Origin: JANMAT01 sp031359995
GTDB lineage: Bacteria; Actinomycetota; Acidimicrobiia; Acidimicrobiales; Ilumatobacteraceae
Assembly: GCA_031359995.1 (NCBI GenBank)
Contig: JANMAT010000093.1
Location: forward strand, 1 to 29,478
Direction: 5' to 3'
Length of the DNA stretch: 29,478 nt
Positions 9,556-15,415 of the stretch are shown piece after piece. The position numbers and the translations under genes are program-made. Each line of letters begins with the position of its first letter. Position 1 is the stretch's first letter. The notes under the pieces were generated by a model. The model saw nothing but the letters and a program-made list of their open reading frames with translations, was not told the DNA's origin and did not search any database.

Positions 9556-10757
9556 GCCGGTGCCCCCACGCTCGACGACAGAACGCCGCCGATGATGGCG
9601 ACGGCCTCGTCGATCTCCGCGGACGACACGGTGATCGGTGGCGCCAGGCGCAGCGCGGTGGCCGTGACCGCGTTCACCACCAGGCCGCGGGCCAGCAGCT
9701 CGTCGGCCACCGGCTTGGCCTGGCGGCCGTCGGCCAGCTCGACCGCGAGCAGCAGGCCGAGCCCGCGCACGACGTCGACCCCGGGCAGCGACTGCAGCTT
9801 GGCGGTGAGCTCGGCGCCACGCTCGCGGGCGAGGCGTGGCGCATCGAGGCGCTGCATCTCGGCCAGCACGGCCTTGGCCGCCGCGGTGGCCAAGGGCGTG
9901 CCGCCGTAGGTGGTGGCGTGATCGCCGGGCTTGAAGGCGGCGGCCACCTCCTTGCGGGCCCAGCAGGCACCGATCGGCATGCCGTTGCCCAGCGCCTTGG
10001 CCAAGGTGACCACGTCGGGCTGCACGCCGAAGTGTTGGAAGCCGAACCACTCACCCGTGCGGGCGAAGCCGGTCTGCACCTCGTCGACCATGAACAGCAG
10101 GCCGCGCTCGTCGCACAGGCGGCGCACGCCCTGGAAGTACTCGGTCGTGGACGGGTTCACGCCGCCCTCACCCTGCACGGGCTCGAGCAGCACTGCGCTC
10201 ACGTCGGGGGTGATCGACGCGGCCAGCGCGTCGAGGTCCTCCCACGCCACGTGCTTGAAGCCCTCGGGCAGCGGCTGGAACGTCTCGTGCTTGGCCGGCT
10301 GACCGGTGGCGTGCAGCGTGGCCAGCGTGCGACCGTGGAAGCTGCCGTAGGCGCTGACCACCACGTGCCGGCCCCGGCCGCCCCACTTGCGGGCCAGCTT
10401 GATCGCACACTCGTTGGCCTCGGCCCCCGAGTTGCAGAAGAACACCTGCCCGGTACGACCCGGGCCACCCACCAGCGCGTCGATGCCCAGCGCGACCTGC
10501 CACGCGTTGTCGTTGGCGAACAGGTTCGACACGTGCAACAGCGTGCGGGCCTGCTCGGCGATGGCGTCGGCGATCACCGGGTTGGCGTGCCCGAGCGACG
10601 TGACGGCCAGGCCGCAGAGGAAGTCGAGGTAGCGCTGGCCCGTGTCGTCCCACAGCTCGGTGCCCAGACCGCGTGTGAACATCACCGGCGGCGGCCCGTA
10701 CGTGGGCATGATGGGGCAGCTGTCGAGGCCCCGCTCGTCGAAACCGTGCGAGCTCAT
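9552..10757 (-). CDS. argD: Acetylornithine aminotransferase
   Basis: PLP enzyme that transaminates N-acetylglutamate semialdehyde to N-acetylornithine. The 401-residue product is a class III aminotransferase. It shows FFCNSGAEANECAIKLARK at about 100-118, the PLP aspartate in LLFMVDEVQTGFARTG, and the Schiff-base lysine in DVVTLAKALGNGMPIG. Length is typical. The ATG at 10757 and the preceding GTG at 10760 are both possible; the GTG overlaps the argB TGA as GTGA and the ATG shares one base with it. Either way the gene is coupled to argB. It ends in a GTGA overlap with argF. Confidence 0.96.
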   Translation of the reverse strand: MSSHGFDERGLDSCPIMPTYGPPPVMFTRGLGTELWDDTGQRYLDFLCGLAVTSLGHANPVIADAIAEQARTLLHVSNLFANDNAWQVALGIDALVGGPGRTGQVFFCNSGAEANECAIKLARKWGGRGRHVVVSAYGSFHGRTLATLHATGQPAKHETFQPLPEGFKHVAWEDLDALAASITPDVSAVLLEPVQGEGGVNPSTTEYFQGVRRLCDERGLLFMVDEVQTGFARTGEWFGFQHFGVQPDVVTLAKALGNGMPIGACWARKEVAAAFKPGDHATTYGGTPLATAAAKAVLAEMQRLDAPRLARERGAELTAKLQSLPGVDVVRGLGLLLAVELADGRQAKPVADELLARGLVVNAVTATALRLAPPITVSSAEIDEAVAIIGGVLSSSVGAPA

Positions 10758-11635
10758 CACGAACCCGTCCCTGTGACCATGGTGCCGATCCCTTCGTCGG
10801 TGAAGATCTCCAAGAGCAACACGTGCGGCACCCGTCCGTCGAGGATGTGGGCCCGGCGTACGCCGTGGCGCACCGCCTGCACACAGCTCTCGATCTTCGG
10901 GATCATGCCGCCCGTGAGCGTGCCGTCGGCCATGAGGGCGTCGAGCTCGTCGGCGTCGGTGACGCGGATGAGGCTCGACGGATCGCTCACGTCGCGACGC
11001 AGTCCTTCGATGTCGGTGAGGTACACCAGCTTCTCGGCGCCCAACGCCTGGGCGATGGCACCGGCCACCGTGTCGGCGTTGATGTTGTAGGCCTGCCCCA
11101 GCTCGTCGGCACCGATGGTGGCGACGACCGGGATCAGGTCCTGGGCCAGCAAGCGCTGGAGGATGGTGGGGTTCACGTTGGTCACGTCGCCCACGAAGCC
11201 GAGCTCGGGGTCGCGGGCCACCGCCCGCAGCAGCCCGGCGTCCTCGCCCGACACACCCACGGCCAGCGGACCGTGGACGTTGACGGCCGCCACCAGTTGC
11301 GGGTTCACCTGACCCTTGAGCACCATGCGGGCGATGTCGACCGTCTCGCGATCGGTGACGCGCAGGCCGTCACGGAACTCGGGCACCTTGCCGAGCCGGA
11401 CCATCATCTCGCTGATCTGCGGGCCGCCGCCGTGCACCACCACCGGCTTCATGCCGACGGCGTGCATGAGCACGATGTCCTGGGCGAACAGGGCGAGGGC
11501 CTCGTCGTCGGACGCGGCGCCGGCCAGGGCGTTCCCGCCGTACTTCACGACCACGACCGAATCGACGAAGCGGCGGATGTAGGGCAGGGCCTCGACGAGC
11601 ACCTGCGCCTTGTCGTTGGCGCTCTCGTTGCTCAC
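10757..11635 (-). CDS. argB: Acetylglutamate kinase
   Basis: Phosphorylates N-acetylglutamate. The 292-residue product is an amino-acid kinase: VVVKYGGNA at about 29-37, VVHGGGPQIS at about 68-77, substrate loop RVTDRETVDIA at about 94-104, and NINADTVAGAIA at about 186-197. The extra N-terminal helix before the kinase core (about residues 8-27, KAQVLVEALPYIRRFVD) is the feature that marks arginine-inhibited, hexameric acetylglutamate kinases. This implies feedback control by arginine, as in organisms with a cyclic acetyl pathway. The GTG start at 11635 overlaps the argC stop as GTGA. argJ, which usually lies between argC and argB in this phylum, is missing with no gap left. Confidence 0.96.
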   Translation of the reverse strand: MSNESANDKAQVLVEALPYIRRFVDSVVVVKYGGNALAGAASDDEALALFAQDIVLMHAVGMKPVVVHGGGPQISEMMVRLGKVPEFRDGLRVTDRETVDIARMVLKGQVNPQLVAAVNVHGPLAVGVSGEDAGLLRAVARDPELGFVGDVTNVNPTILQRLLAQDLIPVVATIGADELGQAYNINADTVAGAIAQALGAEKLVYLTDIEGLRRDVSDPSSLIRVTDADELDALMADGTLTGGMIPKIESCVQAVRHGVRRAHILDGRVPHVLLLEIFTDEGIGTMVTGTGS

Positions 11636-12669
11636 GGGAACAGACCCACCTTGGCCAGACCGGCGTCCTCGGCCAGGCCCAGCGCGACGTTCATCGACTG
11701 CAGCGCGCCGCCCGACGCGCCCTTGGCCAGGTTGTCGATGGCGGCGATGGCCATGACCCAGCCGGTGCGCTCGTCGACCCGGGCCGTGAGGTGCACGGCG
11801 TTGGTGGCCAGCGTGGCCTTGGTGGACGGCGACTCCTTGCGGACGACCACGAACGGCTCGTCGGCGTAGAAGTCGCGCATGGCGGCCAGCGCGGTGTCGG
11901 TGGTGAGCGCGCCGCCGGCTGCGGGGCGGGCGTAGCAGGTGGCGAGGATGCCGCGGTTCATCGGCACGAGATGGGGCGTGAACAGCACCTGGGCGCCGCC
12001 GAGGTTCTGCTCGATCTCGGGTGTGTGCCGGTGGTCGAGCAGGCCGTACGCGGTGACGTCCTCGTCGACCGTGCAGAACAGGCTGGCGTTCTTCAGCGCC
12101 CGCCCGGCGCCCGACACGCCCGACGCGGCGTCGACGATGATGCCGGCGGGCTCGACCAACCCGCCCTTCACGAACGGGGCCAGCGCCAACGAGGCCGCCG
12201 TGACGTAGCAGCCGGGCGTGGCCACCAGCCGGGCGCCCTTCAGATCGCTGCGGTGCAGCTCGGGCAGGCCGTACACGGCCTCGGCCAGCAGCTCGGGCTG
12301 GTCGTGCTCGAACCCGTACCACCGTGGGTACAGCGACGCGTCCTTCAGCCGGTAGGCGGCCGACAGGTCGATGACGACCCCGACCTTGCCCACGAGCTGC
12401 GGGGCCAGCGCCATGGACGCCTCGTGGGGCAGGCCCAGGAAGACGGCGTCGAGACCCTCGGCTCGGGCGGCGACGAACGACTCGAACACGAGGTCGGGAT
12501 ACGCCGCGGCCAGCGACGGGTACAGCGCCGTCGCCGGCTGCCCGGCCTGGGTGTCGCCGGTGGCGTAGACCACCTCGACCTGGGGGTGCTGGGCGCACAG
12601 GCGCAGGAGCTCTGCACCCGTGTAGCCGGAAGCGCCGATGATGCCGACGCGGATCCTGTCACTGGCCAT
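11632..12669 (-). CDS. argC: N-acetyl-gamma-glutamyl-phosphate reductase
   Basis: NADPH-dependent reduction of N-acetylglutamyl phosphate to the semialdehyde. The 345-residue product has the Rossmann motif GASGYTG at 12-18, and the catalytic cysteine in ATPGCYVT (Cys154). HLVPMNRGI at about 225-233 and the C-terminal ASGGALQSMN are typical of the family. It is the first gene of the arginine unit. The ATG at 12669 lies 9 bases after a TATAGT -10 element, so the 5' untranslated leader would be only about 2-3 bases. The promoter overlaps two ARG-box-like palindromes. Confidence 0.97.
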   Translation of the reverse strand: MASDRIRVGIIGASGYTGAELLRLCAQHPQVEVVYATGDTQAGQPATALYPSLAAAYPDLVFESFVAARAEGLDAVFLGLPHEASMALAPQLVGKVGVVIDLSAAYRLKDASLYPRWYGFEHDQPELLAEAVYGLPELHRSDLKGARLVATPGCYVTAASLALAPFVKGGLVEPAGIIVDAASGVSGAGRALKNASLFCTVDEDVTAYGLLDHRHTPEIEQNLGGAQVLFTPHLVPMNRGILATCYARPAAGGALTTDTALAAMRDFYADEPFVVVRKESPSTKATLATNAVHLTARVDERTGWVMAIAAIDNLAKGASGGALQSMNVALGLAEDAGLAKVGLFP

Positions 12670-12673
12670 AGAC

Positions 12674-12705
12674 GCATGACTATACAGCGCGCTGCATGGT
12701 CATGC
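12674..12705 (-). promoter_or_regulatory. argC promoter overlapping tandem ARG-box-like operators
   Basis: On the minus strand TATAGT (12679-12684) is a good -10; TTCGCA about 18 bases upstream matches the -35 in 4 of 6 positions. Two similar palindromes lie here: GCATGGTCATGC at 12694-12705 and GCATGACTATAC at 12674-12685 (plus-strand reading), identical at 8 or 9 of 12 positions and 20 bases apart centre to centre. Tandem ARG boxes in known ArgR operators are about 21 bases apart. The proximal palindrome contains the whole -10, so bound ArgR would block polymerase. The operator assignment is inference from the argR gene in the same unit. Confidence 0.7.
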
Positions 12706-12718
12706 GAAAGATCCGCCA

Positions 12719-12770
12719 GATCAGGCGGCCGGATCAAGCGGCCGGATCAGGCGGCCGGATCAGGCGGCCG
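12719..12770. repeat. 13-bp tandem repeat, four copies
   Basis: Four consecutive units of GATCAGGCGGCCG (the second has one change, AAG for AGG), followed by a partial GATC. The rightmost unit covers the stop codon of the DUF4230 gene. On the minus strand each unit contains TGA, at 12760-12762, 12747-12749, 12734-12736 and 12721-12723. Because 13 leaves a remainder of 1 when divided by 3, the copies place TGA in all three frames. The repeat ends 13 bases from the distal ARG-box-like palindrome. Each unit also contains the palindrome CGGCCG. Confidence 0.9.
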
Positions 12771-13449
12771 GATCGACCGGAAGGCGCGTGGGGTCGAACC
12801 GGACCACGACGTTCGGGTAGCCGAGCGAACCCAGCAGGGTGCGCAGCATCGTCGTCGTGTTCGCTTCGGCCCGGGTCTGCAGCTCGGTGTCGGTGGCCGC
12901 CGCCTGCATCTTGGCCGCCGCCGCCAGGTAGAGCGGCTGCTCGCTGGTGGGGCTGTCGGAGAACGCACCCGACACCCGCTCGAGCAGGCCCCGGTTGCGG
13001 GCAGCGACGTGGCTGCGGGCCGGGTCGACCACCGCCGGCGTGAGGCGGGCCGACGGCAGGACGATGGTGACCGTGCTGCGGTCGTCGGCGATCTGCACGT
13101 CGCGCACATCGACGGCGCTGAAGTCGACCACCGCGTCGACCGAGCCGACACCCACGAAGAACGTGCGCTCACCGGCCACGGCGGCCGGCAGCCACTTCAC
13201 GTCCTTCTCGATGTCGATCAGCACCTCGAAGTCGCCCGACGCGGCCTTGTACTCGGCCAGGTCGCGCAGCTGCTTCAGGCTCACGGCCGGCGTGCGGTCG
13301 ATGATGGTCGTCTTGAACGGCTGGTGCACCTGCAGCAGCCGGTCACCCAGGATCCCGGCGCCCACGATGACGCCGACCACCACCGCCGTCACGGCCAGGA
13401 ACGACCCCACCGGCCGGGACCGACGGAGTTCCGTCTTCAACATGTGCAC
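12760..13449 (-). CDS. DUF4230 family membrane-anchored protein
   Basis: A 229-residue protein that I assign to DUF4230, a family of unknown function. It has a short basic N-terminus (KTELRRSR), one hydrophobic segment at about residues 15-35 (FLAVTAVVVGVIVGAGILG), and a predicted extracytoplasmic domain. That domain has the family pattern: a LKQLRDLAEYKAASGDFEVLIDIE-like strand pair (about 58-82, split in the sequence), PSARLTPAVVDP at about 150-161, and a C-terminal helix with LRTLLGSLGYPNVVVRF. The GTG start at 13449 has AGGAGG 5 bases upstream (13455-13460); an ATG two codons later is the alternative. A possible -10 TAGCGT lies at 13477-13482. It is divergent from yqgE and ends in the 13-bp repeat before argC. 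Confidence 0.8.
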   Translation of the reverse strand: MHMLKTELRRSRPVGSFLAVTAVVVGVIVGAGILGDRLLQVHQPFKTTIIDRTPAVSLKQLRDLAEYKAASGDFEVLIDIEKDVKWLPAAVAGERTFFVGVGSVDAVVDFSAVDVRDVQIADDRSTVTIVLPSARLTPAVVDPARSHVAARNRGLLERVSGAFSDSPTSEQPLYLAAAAKMQAAATDTELQTRAEANTTTMLRTLLGSLGYPNVVVRFDPTRLPVDPAA

Positions 13450-13497
13450 AGCAACCTCCTCGACGCCCGTCGCCCAACGCTACGGCGATGTCATGGA

Positions 13498-13522
13498 GAC
13501 GGGGCTTCGCCCCTGTCATGAT
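13498..13522 (+). promoter_or_regulatory. Probable yqgE promoter with hairpin spacer
   Basis: TGGAGA (13494-13499, 4 of 6 matches to the -35) is followed after 17 bases by CATGAT (13517-13522). The latter ends exactly 6 bases before the GTG at 13529. The spacer is filled by an inverted repeat, GGGGC-TTC-GCCCC at 13501-13513, extended by GAC/GTC around a bulged T. The arrangement fits a leaderless transcript. The hairpin could equally be an operator. Low certainty because an ATG at 13493 in the same frame is also usable. Confidence 0.4.
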
Positions 13523-13528
13523 GCAGAA

Positions 13529-14065
13529 GTGGACGAAGATCCGCGCCCGTCGCTCAAGGGCCAGCTGCTGGTGGCCGTACCCGAGCTGGGTGACCCGAAC
13601 TTCTCGCGGACCGTCGTGTACCTGCTGGCCCACGATCCGCACGGCGGGGCCATCGGGTTGGTGCTCAACCGGCCCGGGCCGCTCCCGGCGGCCGCCGCCC
13701 TGCCCCATTGGGCCGAGCGGGCCGCCGAGCCGGCCATGCTCTTCAAAGGGGGACCCGTCGACCAGGGCAGCGTGATCGGGCTCGGGCGCGGCCACGACGG
13801 CTGGCCCCTCCCGGTCGACCTCTCCGAGCAGCCGAACCTCGTGGAAGAGGGCGCCGACCTCGTGCGACTCTTCTCCGGCTACGCCGGATGGTCGCCCGGC
13901 CAGCTGGAAGGAGAGCTCGACATGCGGGGATGGATCGTGGTCGCCGCCGAACCGGTGGACGTGTTCACCGCCGAACCCCGCGAGCTGTGGCACACGGTGC
14001 TCGGCCGCCAACCGGGCACCCTGGGCTGGCTCGGGCACTTCCCCGACGACCTGTCGGCGAACTGA
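13529..14065 (+). CDS. yqgE: YqgE/AlgH family protein
   Basis: A 178-residue cytoplasmic protein of the YqgE/AlgH family (UPF0301), conserved but without a settled biochemical role. Family features: GQLLVAVPELGDPNFSRTVV near the N-terminus, GGAIGLVLNRP at about 46-56, MLFKGGPVDQG at about 79-89, and FSGYAGWSPGQLEGEL at about 117-132. The length is close to the usual 180-190. The GTG at 13529 was chosen because the conserved part begins about ten residues later and a -10-like CATGAT stands 6 bases before it. An in-frame ATG at 13493 would add 12 residues. The next gene starts 2 bases after its stop (TGACCGTG). Confidence 0.9.
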   Translation: MDEDPRPSLKGQLLVAVPELGDPNFSRTVVYLLAHDPHGGAIGLVLNRPGPLPAAAALPHWAERAAEPAMLFKGGPVDQGSVIGLGRGHDGWPLPVDLSEQPNLVEEGADLVRLFSGYAGWSPGQLEGELDMRGWIVVAAEPVDVFTAEPRELWHTVLGRQPGTLGWLGHFPDDLSAN

Positions 14066-14067
14066 CC

Positions 14068-14397
14068 GTGTTCGCCCGCACGCCCGAACCGCCCTACACC
14101 GCGGTGATCTTCACCTCGCAGCGCACCCACGGTGACCAGGGATACGCCGCCACGGCCGAGCGCATGGACGAGCTCGGCGCCCGGCAGCCCGGCTACCTGG
14201 GCATCGAATCGGTCCGTGACGCCGATACCGGCCTCGGCATCACCGTGTCCTACTGGGCCACCGAGGCCGACGCCCTGGCGTGGAAGCAGGTCGCCGAGCA
14301 CGCCGCCGCCCAGGCCCGGGGCCGCCGCACCTGGTACGCCGGGTACGAGGTGCGGGTGGCCACCGTGCACCGCGCCTACGGCACACCGGCATCCTGA
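14068..14397 (+). CDS. Antibiotic biosynthesis monooxygenase-like (ABM) protein
   Basis: A 109-residue protein resembling the dimeric alpha-beta barrel ABM family. It has an opening strand (YTAVIFTSQRT), a helix with the family-like MDELGARQPGYLGIESV, then a strand ITVSYWATEADALAWKQVAEH, and a final strand. The pattern 'pGylgies...ITVSYW.teAdalAWK.....H' is common to small unassigned ABM proteins. Substrate and reaction are unknown. The GTG start lies 2 bases after the yqgE stop, so it is probably translated from the same message. A putative terminator follows at 14415-14462. Confidence 0.75.
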   Translation: MFARTPEPPYTAVIFTSQRTHGDQGYAATAERMDELGARQPGYLGIESVRDADTGLGITVSYWATEADALAWKQVAEHAAAQARGRRTWYAGYEVRVATVHRAYGTPAS

Positions 14398-14414
14398 GCG
14401 GCCGTCGCCATCGC

Positions 14415-14462
14415 GTTCTGGGTCGTTCAGGCGTCATCCGTGACGCTGATCGGTCCCAGAAC
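14415..14462. terminator. Long inverted repeat between convergent genes
   Basis: Outer arms GTTCTGGG (14415-14422) and CCCAGAAC (14455-14462) pair over 8 bases. Inside them GCGTCA (14431-14436) and TGACGC (14441-14446) pair around TCCG, with an asymmetric-free 6-base internal loop region between. The TGA stop of the acetyltransferase gene (14434-14436) lies in the inner arm. The structure sits between two convergent genes and would form on either transcript. No T-tract is present. Confidence 0.5.
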
Positions 14463-14901
14463 CGTTCGGGGTCCAGTGGTACGTGGTCCAACCGGTGTGG
14501 GGGTGAGCCCCGAGGGAGCGGTAGAACCGGTCGGCACGGTCGTTGCCGTCGACCACGCTCCACTCGACGCGTCCGCTCGTGCGGGCGGCCAGCGCACCCA
14601 TGAGGGCGTGGCCGTGCCCGTCACGCCGGTGGACGGGGCGCACGTACAGGTCCTGCAGGTAGATGCCGGCGCGGGCCAGGTAGGTGGAGAACGTCGGGAA
14701 CCACACCGTCGCGCCCACAAGTGCACCGGTCGCATCGTCGACGGCCACGTCGGCGTGCGCCGCCGTCGGCGCCGACCCGAACAGCGCGCCGTGCAGCGAC
14801 GCTTCGTCGATCGCCGTGTCGTCGCCCTGCTCGGCGGCCTGTGCCCGCAGCAGCTCGACGATCACCCCGACGTCGGCCGGTTCGGCGGCCCGCACGCTCA
14901 T
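14434..14901 (-). CDS. GNAT N-acetyltransferase, diamine/SSAT-like
   Basis: A 155-residue GNAT enzyme that should transfer the acetyl group of acetyl-CoA to an amine. The stretch TFSTYLARAGIYLQDLYVRP (about 69-88) closely resembles the core of spermidine/spermine N1-acetyltransferases and thialysine acetyltransferases. It leads into the acetyl-CoA loop HRRDGHGHALM at about 90-100. The C-terminal WSVVDGNDRADRFYRSLGA (about 113-131) is equally SSAT-like. A diamine, polyamine or thialysine substrate is therefore the best guess, not proved. The ATG at 14901 has a TAGGGT -10 8 bases upstream and no Shine-Dalgarno site. It is divergent from DUF3237 across a GC repeat. Confidence 0.85.
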   Translation of the reverse strand: MSVRAAEPADVGVIVELLRAQAAEQGDDTAIDEASLHGALFGSAPTAAHADVAVDDATGALVGATVWFPTFSTYLARAGIYLQDLYVRPVHRRDGHGHALMGALAARTSGRVEWSVVDGNDRADRFYRSLGAHPHTGWTTYHWTPNGSGTDQRHG

Positions 14902-14909
14902 GGCACCCG

Positions 14910-14915
14910 ACCCTA
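14910..14915 (-). promoter_or_regulatory. -10 element of the acetyltransferase gene
   Basis: TAGGGT on the minus strand, ending 8 bases before the ATG at 14901, the same hexamer as in front of DUF2332. The spacing predicts a leader of zero to two bases. Confidence 0.5.
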
Positions 14916-14932
14916 GCGTTGGGAGGCCGCCG

Positions 14933-14960
14933 GCCGGCGGCCGGCGGCCGGCGGCCGGCG
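14933..14960. repeat. 7-bp GCCGGCG tandem repeat, four copies
   Basis: Four perfect copies of GCCGGCG, flanked by a degenerate GCCGCCG, fill the space between the divergent acetyltransferase and DUF3237 promoters. The array is nearly self-complementary and could fold or slip. Its right end lies 4 bases from the putative -10 of DUF3237. Confidence 0.9.
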
Positions 14961-14963
14961 TGG

Positions 14964-14969
14964 CAGGCT
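14964..14969 (+). promoter_or_regulatory. -10-like element of DUF3237
   Basis: CAGGCT, with the conserved A2 and T6 of a -10, ends 6 bases before the ATG at 14976. There is no Shine-Dalgarno site, so a leaderless message is likely. The first base deviates from consensus. Confidence 0.35.
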
Positions 14970-14975
14970 GACGCC

Positions 14976-15395
14976 ATGTCCGACACCACCACCCTCGCGG
15001 TCGAGCACCTCTTCACGCTCACCGCCAAGACCAACGTCGCTGCCGTCATCGCCAACGGGCCGGCCGGCACGCGCGCCATCGTCGACGCCTCGACCGGCTC
15101 TTTCGACGGCGCCAAGCTGAAGGGCACCGTGCAGGGCCCCGGCGGCGACTGGGTGACGGTGCGAGCGAACGGCACCATGAAGCTCGACGTGCGCCTCGTG
15201 CTCACCACCGAGGACGGCGCGGCGATCTACATGACCTACCTCGGCATCGGCACCGACGGCGCCAAGCACCTGCGCACCGCCCCCCTGTTCGAGACCGGCG
15301 ACGAGCGCTACGCGTGGCTCAACGACGTGCAGGCCGTCGCCCTGGGCGCCAGCGACGGCCAGCAGGTCACCTACGAGGTGTACCGGGTCCTCTGA
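14976..15395 (+). CDS. DUF3237 family protein
   Basis: A 139-residue protein of the DUF3237 (UPF0311) family, predicted small beta-barrel, function unknown. Family features: N-terminal VEHLFTLTAK, ASTGSFDGAKLKGTVQGPGGDW (about 38-59, split in the protein), YMTYLGIG at about 87-94, and the C-terminal FETGDERYAWLNDVQAVALG. The length is typical. No signal peptide or membrane segment. The open frame extends upstream through the 7-bp repeat, but ATG 14976 fits the family N-terminus and follows a -10-like hexamer. It converges on pheT with 11 bases between stop codons. Confidence 0.88.
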   Translation: MSDTTTLAVEHLFTLTAKTNVAAVIANGPAGTRAIVDASTGSFDGAKLKGTVQGPGGDWVTVRANGTMKLDVRLVLTTEDGAAIYMTYLGIGTDGAKHLRTAPLFETGDERYAWLNDVQAVALGASDGQQVTYEVYRVL

Positions 15396-15398
15396 GCC

Positions 15399-15415
15399 CG
15401 GGCAGATCAGGCCCG
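15399..15415. terminator. Hairpin between DUF3237 and pheT
   Basis: CGGGC (15399-15403) pairs with GCCCG (15411-15415) around AGATCAG. The loop holds the pheT stop codon (15407-15409 on the minus strand). It is a short GC hairpin shared by two convergent genes, without a T-tract. Confidence 0.35.

Noticed and set aside
8223..9909. Plus-strand frames rich in His, Gln and Arg across argR-argF
   Set aside because: They are antisense shadows of argR and argF without any recognised domain.
12719..12770. Possible CRISPR array
   Set aside because: Units of 13 bp are directly adjacent without spacers; this is a simple tandem repeat.
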